Source of the DNA: an uncultured Anaerococcus sp.
Lineage (GTDB): Bacteria > Bacillota_A > Clostridia > Tissierellales > Peptoniphilaceae
Direction of reading: 5' to 3'
Assembly: GCA_902488555.1 (NCBI GenBank)
Contig: CABTWT010000079.1
Coordinates: forward strand, 1-5,260
DNA: 5,260 nt
The position numbers and the translations under genes are program-made. The notes under the pieces were generated by a model, which worked only from the letters and a program-made list of their open reading frames with translations, had not been told where the DNA came from and did not search any database. This document shows, piece by piece, positions 1 through 5,260 of the stretch (positions are counted from its first letter, which is position 1; each line of letters opens with the position of its first letter).

Positions 1-1457
1 CTATTGCCTTGTTTGTCAAGTGTAAGAATACCAACAGCTTCAAGGTCTAAGAAATTTTCCAAGCCATTAATTTTTTTAAGATAGTTTAATATTTCCTTAG
101 GATCTTTCTCTTTGTTTAAAACTTCGACAACTTTTTTTCTTGGATTGACCTTATCCTTTGCTGCATAGTAAGTGTAGAAATTGTCTTTTTCTATGTTAAA
201 AGTGTAGTCCCAATCTTTTGGGTCATCTTCACTTACATCTATGTTCGGATATATATTATTCTTTGTATTGGCATTTTGAGCCATATATTTGATATCTTCT
301 GATAATATAAGTGGTTTTAGTAGGCCGTGTTCATCTGCTAGCCTTGCTAGTTCATCTACCGGAGAGCCAGCTTGGGCATTTCTAAATTTAACATTTACCT
401 TATAAAGATTCCTGTCATCTTCTGTCTCAGTGATTACTTCGGTATCAAAGTTTGCATAGACACCCTTATTTTCCAATTCTTGGATAAGGGTATCTGCAGG
501 TATAACATAAGCCCCATCGTCTTTGACAATAGCTTGGGTCAAGACGTCTTTTATTGTAGAAGATTTTACTATCTCATAGAAATCATCACTAGGAGAACTT
601 TCAAGACTTATTTCAGGATAGGCTTTTGAAAGCTTAGCCTTTTTCTCAATTAACTCCTCATCGGCTTTTACTGCATAATCTTTTAGGGTTAGGCTTCCAA
701 GTAGGCCTCTTTCATTCAATATATTATAGGCAAGAATTCTGGCATTAGAGTTTTCAAGTATAGATAGCAAAACAGACTTGTCGTTGCCAACAGCTCGTAC
801 TACTACATCTATAGGATTTTCATCTATAGAATAACCAGAAGACTTTAATTTTTCTTCTGAATTTTCCTTAAAAGTAACTTCTAAATTTCCGTCTTTTTGG
901 CTTACGTGAGCAGGTATATCTATTCCACGTTTTTTAAGAGCTAAGAGGGCTGTTTTGATTGTCTCATATTCTATATTTTCATCTTTAATAGTTGATGTTA
1001 GAAAATCATAGATTAAATCATTATCTATAAGGGTTGATACAACAAGTTCATTTGGCATTTGACCTAAGATAAAGTAGTCTTCGTTTCTCTTATAAGCAAA
1101 AGAATTTAGCTTTATTGCAAAGCCATCAGTGTAGTTTACCCCATCTTCTTCTAGGATATCTACAAGCTTAGAAATGCTATCAATTCTATCCTCATCATCA
1201 AGTTTTAATAACTGGTCCTTATAAATTTGTACAGCAAAAGCAGGTACACTTGTTGCTAAAATTTTGCCGTTTCTATCGTAGATATTTCCACGGCTAGCAA
1301 TCTCGTCTACCTCTTTAACTTTCCTGTTATCTGATAAGTCCCTGTAATAATCTCCTTGGCTGATCATAACTGTGTATAGTCTTGCTACAATTGCAAGGAG
1401 AGCTATTACTACTAGGACTTGGATAAGTATTAATCGTCTTTCTTTTTGTTTTCTCAC
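1..1457 (-). CDS. mrdA: Penicillin-binding protein 2 (elongasome transpeptidase), N-terminal 485 residues, cut by the left edge
   Basis: An uninterrupted frame of 485 codons plus 2 nt runs off the left edge, so the catalytic domain is not visible. The start is GTG at 1455-1457. A TAA codon sits immediately upstream in the same frame, and the next Met (residue 31) lies beyond the membrane segment, so GTG is the only sensible start. Residues 1-8 are basic, residues 9-31 form one membrane anchor, and residues 55-69 (SRGNIYDRNGKILAT) match the R-G-x-I-x-D-R-x-G-x-x-L-A signature of class B PBPs. The rest is the extracytoplasmic dimerisation/pedestal region. It is long: in E. coli PBP2 the active serine is residue 330, yet here 485 residues pass without a PGSxFK-type site. 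Residues around 236-310 and 365-430 look like diverged copies of each other. PBP2 cross-links lateral-wall peptidoglycan and partners with MreC and RodA; its place after mreBCD fits that role. Assignment to PBP2 rather than another class B PBP rests on this context. Confidence 0.9.
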   Translation of the reverse strand, partial: MRKQKERRLILIQVLVVIALLAIVARLYTVMISQGDYYRDLSDNRKVKEVDEIASRGNIYDRNGKILATSVPAFAVQIYKDQLLKLDDEDRIDSISKLVDILEEDGVNYTDGFAIKLNSFAYKRNEDYFILGQMPNELVVSTLIDNDLIYDFLTSTIKDENIEYETIKTALLALKKRGIDIPAHVSQKDGNLEVTFKENSEEKLKSSGYSIDENPIDVVVRAVGNDKSVLLSILENSNARILAYNILNERGLLGSLTLKDYAVKADEELIEKKAKLSKAYPEISLESSPSDDFYEIVKSSTIKDVLTQAIVKDDGAYVIPADTLIQELENKGVYANFDTEVITETEDDRNLYKVNVKFRNAQAGSPVDELARLADEHGLLKPLILSEDIKYMAQNANTKNNIYPNIDVSEDDPKDWDYTFNIEKDNFYTYYAAKDKVNPRKKVVEVLNKEKDPKEILNYLKKINGLENFLDLEAVGILTLDKQGN

Positions 1458-1464
1458 TTAAAGA

Positions 1465-1472
1465 CCACCCCT
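1465..1472 (-). promoter_or_regulatory. Ribosome binding site for the GTG-started PBP2 gene
   Basis: On the minus strand the bases read AGGGGTGG, 7 nt before the GTG start. The site begins inside the TAG stop codon of mreD, which suggests that the PBP2 gene is translated by ribosomes finishing mreD. Together with the in-frame TAA just before GTG, it fixes the start. Confidence 0.7.
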
Positions 1473-1959
1473 ACATCCTGTATGTTGGTATATACATAAC
1501 TTTTTTTACTAGATTTATATAAATCAAATAAATTAATGAATTTAGTAAGGCTTCAACAAGCAGTGGTATTGGAAGATATGTGCCCAATGTAGTTTTGCTC
1601 GTAAAGATATAGTAAATCAAATTAATCAAAAAGAAATTAAATATGCTAGCAAAAAAAGTTGATATAGCTCCACTTGGTTTATCTTTACTAATATTCATCA
1701 CATCACTTGCAACAAAAGATCCTATCAAAAAATATGATAATGCTCTAACCCCTATGAAGCTAGTAAATAAAAAGTCTTCAACAAGGCCAATAATCAAAGC
1801 TCCAAAGCCACCAATTTTGTAGCCCAATATTTGAGAAATTGCGACAATGGCTGGGATAATTATGTTGATATTTGCTCCAAATATATTTATCTTAGAAAAA
1901 ATAGTAGTTTGTAGGATAAATGATATAAGTAAAATCAAAAATGTTTTAAATTTATTCAT
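1471..1959 (-). CDS. mreD: Rod shape-determining membrane protein MreD
   Basis: A 162-residue, strongly hydrophobic protein, the usual length for MreD. It has about five or six membrane segments: roughly residues 5-21, 31-46, 50-66, 70-86, 98-120 and 130-151. The stretch G51-G53...GLVEDFLF (about 58-65) followed by G70 and ALSYFLIG (73-80) matches the Gly-rich, Asp-containing core conserved in MreD. MreD is an integral membrane partner of MreC that helps link the cytoplasmic MreB filament to the periplasmic-side PBP2/RodA synthase. Its ATG overlaps the end of mreC by 8 nt, with GGAGG 5 nt upstream, so translation is probably coupled. MreD proteins diverge quickly in sequence, so the call leans on topology, size and position between mreC and the PBP2 gene as well as on the motif. 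Confidence 0.92.
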   Translation of the reverse strand: MNKFKTFLILLISFILQTTIFSKINIFGANINIIIPAIVAISQILGYKIGGFGALIIGLVEDFLFTSFIGVRALSYFLIGSFVASDVMNISKDKPSGAISTFFASIFNFFLINLIYYIFTSKTTLGTYLPIPLLVEALLNSLIYLIYINLVKKVMYIPTYRM

Positions 1960-2845
1960 TCATTCCTCCATCTTCTTTTGTATTATCCTTAGTTTCATCA
2001 GATTGATATTCACTTTTGCCACTTAATACCAAAACCCTATAAAGGTGGTTGAAGTCGACTGGTGAATCTATAGTTATATTTTTTCTAAGGGAATCTTGGC
2101 TCATTGAAACATTTGAAATTGTACCAATATATATACCATATGGGTAGACTCCACCTAGGCCAGAAGTTAGAAGTACATCCGAGTTTTTGGCTCCACTATC
2201 TACATCTAGCATATAACCTTGGATAGTTTTTGATGTAAACTTATCTATAACTCCATAGTCATTGCTTCTAGCGTTGATAAATGAAACATCATTTGCCTCA
2301 TTATTTATAGTTACTACTCTTGCTGTATTCTCAAAGACTTCAGTAACCTTGCCTACAAGGCCTGTATAATAGTCACTTTCTCCTATAGCTTGAAGGATGA
2401 TGTCATTCTTTTTGACTCCATCTTTTTTGCCCTTATCGATGGTAAAATTGGATGTCATAGAATTTAAATCAGTATTTACAACGCTTGCCTTCAAGTATTG
2501 GTTGCCAGAAGAGCTTATGGCGTCTCTTTCCTCTTTTAGGAATTCTTCCTTATTTATAATAGTATTTAGCCTAGCATTTTCTATTTCTAGGGCCTTATTT
2601 TCTGCTTCTAATTTTTCAACTTGACTTCTAGTTTCTCTTGATCCTACTGTTCTTTCGACTTGGCCCATAATCTCTGATGATATGGAATAAGTCACTTTTT
2701 CTATTGGCTTAAAAATCGTATTCGCCAAGTTTGACCCAGCTCCAGAAATTGTATCTGTTTGGGAAGAAATTATTATTAGCAAAACTAAAATACCTATAGT
2801 TATTAAAAAAGATTTGTTAGTTTTCTTTACTCTTTTGTAAACCAT
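1952..2845 (-). CDS. mreC: Rod shape-determining protein MreC
   Basis: A 297-residue bitopic membrane protein. A basic cytoplasmic tail (residues 1-11) precedes one membrane anchor (about 13-28). A coiled coil follows (about 71-107, with heptad-like VEKLEAENKALEIENARL), and then the beta-rich MreC domain. Family landmarks visible are FTIDKGKKDGV (134-144), GLVGKV (162-167) and LLTSGLGGVYPYGIYIGTI (225-243). The last 20 or so residues are a charged, low-complexity tail. MreC forms extracytoplasmic filaments that bind and activate PBP2, and the partner PBP2 is encoded two genes downstream. Only 6 nt separate it from mreB, and it shares mreB's reading frame. Its own Shine-Dalgarno (AGTAGGT) is weak and overlaps the mreB stop, pointing to translational coupling. 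Length and domain order are ordinary. Confidence 0.97.
   Translation of the reverse strand: MVYKRVKKTNKSFLITIGILVLLIIISSQTDTISGAGSNLANTIFKPIEKVTYSISSEIMGQVERTVGSRETRSQVEKLEAENKALEIENARLNTIINKEEFLKEERDAISSSGNQYLKASVVNTDLNSMTSNFTIDKGKKDGVKKNDIILQAIGESDYYTGLVGKVTEVFENTARVVTINNEANDVSFINARSNDYGVIDKFTSKTIQGYMLDVDSGAKNSDVLLTSGLGGVYPYGIYIGTISNVSMSQDSLRKNITIDSPVDFNHLYRVLVLSGKSEYQSDETKDNTKEDGGMNE
1965..1969 (-). promoter_or_regulatory. Ribosome binding site of mreD, inside the mreC 3' end
   Basis: A perfect GGAGG on the minus strand ends 5 nt before the mreD ATG (1957-1959) and lies within the last codons of mreC. It selects the second of two ATGs spaced 4 nt apart. The first ATG is in the mreC frame and hits the mreC stop at once. 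Confidence 0.7.
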
Positions 2846-2851
2846 TTTTAC

Positions 2852-3862
2852 CTACTTACGATATTTCAAAAATCTATCAGGTTCTTCTAGGATTTTTCCT
2901 GCCCCAAGTATTGCATCAAGACCAGGATCTTCTGATATGTATGAAGAAATCTTAAGCTTAGATTCTATATATTCTCTGATTCCCTTAAGATTTGCAAAGC
3001 CACCTGACAAATAGAATCCATCTCTTCTAATGTCTCCAGTTAGCTCTGGAGGAGTCTTTTCTAAAACTTCATAGATCATATTCATAACTTCATCAGCATA
3101 AGTAATCACAGCTTCAACTAGGTCGCGACTTTTTACTTCTACTGTCTTTGGGCTTGCTGAAATCATATCCCTACCATCAACATCCATTGACAAGTCTCCA
3201 TCTTTGACTCTAAGACTTAGGATATTATTTTTGATATTTTCAGCAGTATTTTTCCCTATATCTAGTTTCTTATTTTTCTTAAATAAATCAATAATGGCCT
3301 CATCTATATAGTCTCCTCCCTTTTTAAGAGAAGCATTGGTAACTATGCCATTTAAGGAAAGGACAGATACTTCTGTAGTACCAGCGCCCATACTAACCAT
3401 AAGTATAGCCCTAGGGTCATCTGGAGATAATCCCATGCCGAAGGCTTGAGCTAGGGTTTGTGGGGCTAGGATTATTTCCCTACTACCAGCATGTAAGGCT
3501 GCATCTTCTATAGCTCTAGTCTCTATATCAGTAATCCCATCTGGTATTGAAATAACAACCTTTGGCTGGATAAGACTCATTCCAGGATTGATTTTATTAA
3601 AAAAATAATTTAACATAGCTTCAGTCAAGTTAAAATCAGTTATAACACCATTAACTATTGGTTTTACAACGTGAATATTAGACGGAGTTTTGCCAAGCAT
3701 TTCCTTAGCTTCGTTTCCTACAGCCAAAACTTTGGTAGAGTTCTCATCTAATACCATCAAGGAAGGCTCAGTTAAAACTAATCCTTCATTTTTTTTGTAT
3801 ACTGAAACAGTGCTTGTTCCTAAATCAATTGCAAAGTCATTTGCAATTATCCTAAATTTCAT
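2852..3862 (-). CDS. mreB: Divergent MreB actin homologue with altered catalytic residues
   Basis: A 336-residue protein, normal MreB length, recognisable from end to end. It has phosphate-1 loop DLGTSTVSVY (13-22), TEPSLMVL (31-38), VNGVITDFNLTEAM (70-83), KVVISIPDGITDIETRA (101-117), GGDYIDEAII (182-191), TAENIK (206-211) and LSGGFANLKG (285-294). MreB polymerises on the inner membrane face and directs cell-wall elongation with MreC, MreD, RodA and PBP2. Oddities emerge on a gap-free alignment to the usual family sequence. The phosphate-2 motif DIGGGTT reads S157-M-G-A-G-T-T163, so the Asp is lost. The EEP before it reads P134-Q-T136, so the catalytic Glu is lost. The adenosine-site GGG reads GGF (287-289), and the usual Glu at 213 is Asn. 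A hydrophobic loop at 91-98 (with M95, L97, I98) could be the membrane-insertion loop. The frame is intact and the protein well conserved elsewhere, so it is not a pseudogene. AGGAG 10 nt upstream overlaps the radC stop. Confidence 0.95.
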   Translation of the reverse strand: MKFRIIANDFAIDLGTSTVSVYKKNEGLVLTEPSLMVLDENSTKVLAVGNEAKEMLGKTPSNIHVVKPIVNGVITDFNLTEAMLNYFFNKINPGMSLIQPKVVISIPDGITDIETRAIEDAALHAGSREIILAPQTLAQAFGMGLSPDDPRAILMVSMGAGTTEVSVLSLNGIVTNASLKKGGDYIDEAIIDLFKKNKKLDIGKNTAENIKNNILSLRVKDGDLSMDVDGRDMISASPKTVEVKSRDLVEAVITYADEVMNMIYEVLEKTPPELTGDIRRDGFYLSGGFANLKGIREYIESKLKISSYISEDPGLDAILGAGKILEEPDRFLKYRK

Positions 3863-3872
3863 TTATTATTTG

Positions 3873-3877
3873 CTCCT
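3873..3877 (-). promoter_or_regulatory. Ribosome binding site of mreB, overlapping the radC stop codon
   Basis: AGGAG on the minus strand lies 10 nt before the mreB ATG (3860-3862). Its first two bases are the last two of the radC TAG stop (3876-3878). It supports the chosen mreB start and suggests co-translation from radC. Confidence 0.65.
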
Positions 3878-4556
3878 ATATGTCATTCTCTTTTTTAAAA
3901 CTATAATAATCATTTTCTCCTATTATTATATGGTCAAGAACATTAATATCTAATAAATTGCCAGCATCCACAAGTCTTCTGGTAATATTGTAATCTTCTG
4001 CTGAAGGCCTTGGATTTCCACTTGGATGGTTGTGGGCAAAAATTACAGATTTTGCAGATTTTTTGATAGCTGGTCTAAAGGCTTCCCTAGGGTGGACAAG
4101 AGATGCATCCAAAGTCCCCTTAGTTATTAGTTCTTTAGATATTATAACATTTTTTGTATCAAGAAGGATAGCATAAAAGAACTCATTTTTCTTATCAGCT
4201 AGCTCTTCTTTTAGAAAATTGTAGATATCTTCACTTTTTTCTATACTTGTTATAGATCTTTGATTGACTCTTTTGGCTATTCTCTTGCCAAATTTTAAGG
4301 ATGCGACAATTTTGCTGGCCTTTGCTGCTTTGATTCCATTTATCTTAGTAAGTTCATTTACCTCTATGTCGTATAATTCCTGGTAGGAAAAATTTGCTAG
4401 TATTTCTCTTGCTAGTTCTATGGCGTTTTTTTCTTTGGTGCCAGTAGATAATATTATGGCCAAGAGCTCTTCATCACTTAGCGAATCTGAACCTTCTTTG
4501 ATTAACTTTTCCCTCGGCCTGTCAGATAAATCAAAATCTTTAATTGTCTTTCTCAT
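3876..4556 (-). CDS. radC: RadC family JAB/MPN-domain protein
   Basis: A 226-residue protein of typical RadC length. The N-terminal part (about 1-95) is the UPF0758 region with the opening DRPREKL (12-18) and a helix-hairpin-helix-like LTKINGIKAAKASKI (69-83). The C-terminal JAMM/MPN+ domain (about 105-225) carries HPRE (155-158) and the zinc-metalloprotease signature H175-N-H177-P-S-G-x-x-x-P-S-x-x-D188, all intact. RadC was once tied to DNA repair, but its biochemical role in chromosomal form remains unsettled; the motif predicts a metal-dependent hydrolase. Sitting just upstream of mreB is the common Firmicute arrangement. The start is well fixed: TGGAGA lies 8 nt upstream and an in-frame TAA occurs two codons before ATG. 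The gene begins 17 nt inside the end of the preceding membrane-protein gene. Confidence 0.97.
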   Translation of the reverse strand: MRKTIKDFDLSDRPREKLIKEGSDSLSDEELLAIILSTGTKEKNAIELAREILANFSYQELYDIEVNELTKINGIKAAKASKIVASLKFGKRIAKRVNQRSITSIEKSEDIYNFLKEELADKKNEFFYAILLDTKNVIISKELITKGTLDASLVHPREAFRPAIKKSAKSVIFAHNHPSGNPRPSAEDYNITRRLVDAGNLLDINVLDHIIIGENDYYSFKKENDI

Positions 4557-5070
4557 TATTTATATCTCCAAGATTTATTTTTTTCATATGGCTAGTCACG
4601 TAATTTACGCTAAGTCCAACAAAAAAGCTTGTGAAAACTCCCATTATTACAAGGGCTGGAAAATATATAATCATCTTTACATTGCCCATAAATACCATAG
4701 CAACAAGTATCTGTCCAAGATTGTGGAAAAAAGCACCAATCTCGCTTATACCTATAAAACTTGCAATTTTTGATAGGTATTTTAGAGAGATTGCCATGGC
4801 TATGGATGACAAGATTGCTCCAGATATAGAATAGAAAAATGCAGAAACCGATCCTGTTATCAGCATCAAAAGAAAAGATTTTAAAACCCCTACTATTAGG
4901 GCTGATTTAAAACCGTACATATATAAGGTGATTAAAATAATCATATTTGAAAAACCTAGCTTTGCCCCTGGTATTGGAACTGGCAGTGGAATCATATGCT
5001 CAAGTAAAGATATGGCAAGAGCCATAGCTGTCAGCAAGGCTATATTTGTTATATTTCTTATATCTTTCAT
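4540..5070 (-). CDS. Gx transporter family membrane protein (Hpre_diP_synt_I type; EetB-like)
   Basis: A 176-residue integral membrane protein with about five or six hydrophobic segments (roughly 8-29, 41-53, 57-72, 76-97, 117-128 and 133-156) and a short charged C-terminus. The family signature is visible as PVPIPGAKLGFSN (30-42) near the N-terminus and GAFFHNLGQ (112-120), with a conserved-type His116-Asn117 and Gln120. Databases often call this family 'heptaprenyl diphosphate synthase component I', although it has no prenyltransferase motifs; it looks more like a small substrate-specific membrane transporter component. From memory, the homologue paired with a NusG domain II protein in Listeria and Lactobacillus flavin-based electron transfer loci is called EetB; true orthology cannot be shown here. 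The ATG overlaps the upstream stop by 4 nt (ATGA), with AGGGTG just before it. Its substrate is unknown. Confidence 0.85.
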   Translation of the reverse strand: MKDIRNITNIALLTAMALAISLLEHMIPLPVPIPGAKLGFSNMIILITLYMYGFKSALIVGVLKSFLLMLITGSVSAFFYSISGAILSSIAMAISLKYLSKIASFIGISEIGAFFHNLGQILVAMVFMGNVKMIIYFPALVIMGVFTSFFVGLSVNYVTSHMKKINLGDINNEKDN

Positions 5071-5260
5071 CGGTTCACCCTATCTATACTATCGTCTTCT
5101 TTTGACTTATCTATTACTTCTACATAGACTCTATTTGGCAAGCATATGATTGTTTCACCATCAACATTAATCTCCCTCATATGAACGCAAATTTGATCCC
5201 TACAATTTGCTTCTTTCATATAGGCCTTGCCATCTTTGATGATAACCTTGTTATACTTAC
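5067..5260 (-). CDS. NusG domain II protein (EetA-like), C-terminal 63 residues, cut by the right edge
   Basis: The frame enters from the right edge and ends at TGA (5067-5069). The 63 visible residues contain the NusG_II pattern: EANCRDQICVHMREI with a C-x4-C pair followed by His, then GETIICLPNRVYVEVI, where a third Cys precedes Leu-Pro-Asn-Arg. This family is unrelated in function to the transcription factor NusG. Members are usually short extracytoplasmic proteins of about 120-130 residues with an N-terminal signal anchor, which here would lie outside the window. The cysteines may form a disulphide or redox/metal site; this is inference. The stop codon overlaps the start of the Gx-type membrane gene by 4 nt, the usual pairing for these two families, suggesting that they work as one membrane complex. 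The tail after the domain (residues 51-63) is short and charged. Confidence 0.85.
   Translation of the reverse strand, partial: KYNKVIIKDGKAYMKEANCRDQICVHMREINVDGETIICLPNRVYVEVIDKSKEDDSIDRVNR

Noticed and set aside
372..629. An 85-codon plus-strand frame, with other short plus-strand frames at 2397-2624, 3690-3953, 4631-4834 and 4928-5149
   Set aside because: All are antisense to well-supported genes and give low-complexity or motif-free translations, as expected from AT-rich coding sequence read backwards.
549..993. SxxK sequences (S-T-I-K at residues 155-158 and 300-303) as a possible PBP2 active site
   Set aside because: They lack the PGSxFK-type context of class B transpeptidases, come as part of a repeated S-T-I-K-D segment, and sit in the pre-catalytic region. 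The true active site should lie left of the window.
2852..3862. mreB as a decaying pseudogene, given its lost catalytic residues
   Set aside because: The frame is full length with no frameshift, non-catalytic motifs are well kept, a good ribosome binding site is present, and downstream genes are tightly coupled to it. Changed function fits better than decay.
4141..4162. Promoter-like boxes on the minus strand inside radC (TATAAT at 4141-4146 and TTGATA at 4157-4162), which could serve mreB
   Set aside because: The spacing is only 10 nt against the usual 16-18 nt, and both boxes are easily produced by AT-rich coding sequence.
4420..4773. A 117-codon open frame on the plus strand
   Set aside because: It lies antisense across the 5' end of radC and the 3' half of the Gx-family gene, both of which have strong family motifs. 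Its translation shows no recognisable motif, and no ribosome binding context supports it.
5067..5260. Transcription antitermination factor NusG
   Set aside because: The visible part has the Cys-containing NusG_II pattern (C-x4-C-x-H and a later C-L-P-N-R) and sits beside a Gx-family gene. True NusG ends in a KOW domain without these cysteines.

Overview
The window is wall-to-wall coding on the minus strand. It has the low-GC, AT-rich codon usage (many ATA, AGA/AGG and TTA codons) and strong GGAGG-type ribosome binding sites of a Firmicute. Gene content, gene order and protein style suggest an anaerobic clostridial relative, possibly a Tissierellia genus such as Anaerococcus or Peptoniphilus. 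That taxonomic guess is inference and is not proven by anything in the window.

Read in the direction of transcription (right to left), the genes are: the 3' end of a NusG domain II protein (5067-5260); a small membrane protein of the Gx transporter / 'heptaprenyl diphosphate synthase component I' family (4540-5070); radC (3876-4556); mreB (2852-3862); mreC (1952-2845); mreD (1471-1959); and the first 485 codons of a penicillin-binding protein 2 (1-1457), which starts at GTG and runs off the left edge. Junctions are overlaps of 4, 17 and 8 nt or gaps of 13, 6 and 13 nt. I see no terminator or convincing promoter between genes, so this looks like one polycistronic unit with extensive translational coupling. 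Its promoter must lie right of the window or inside a gene. There is no RNA gene, mobile element, CRISPR array or non-coding stretch over 20 nt.

The left two thirds is an elongasome block: MreB filament, the MreC/MreD membrane link, and the PBP2 transpeptidase that cross-links lateral-wall peptidoglycan. RadC directly upstream of mreB is the familiar Firmicute arrangement. The two right-hand genes resemble the EetA/EetB pair of flavin-based extracellular electron transfer loci, so a redox-related pair appears joined to the cell-shape operon.

The most notable signal is in MreB. It is full length and clearly MreB in fold, but the residues expected to catalyse ATP hydrolysis are replaced: the canonical DIGGGTT motif reads SMGAGTT, and the canonical EEP reads PQT. 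Adenosine-pocket residues are altered too. The PBP2 next door has a very long pre-catalytic region containing what looks like a diverged internal duplication. Together these suggest an elongasome that may run on a non-hydrolysing or slow MreB scaffold.
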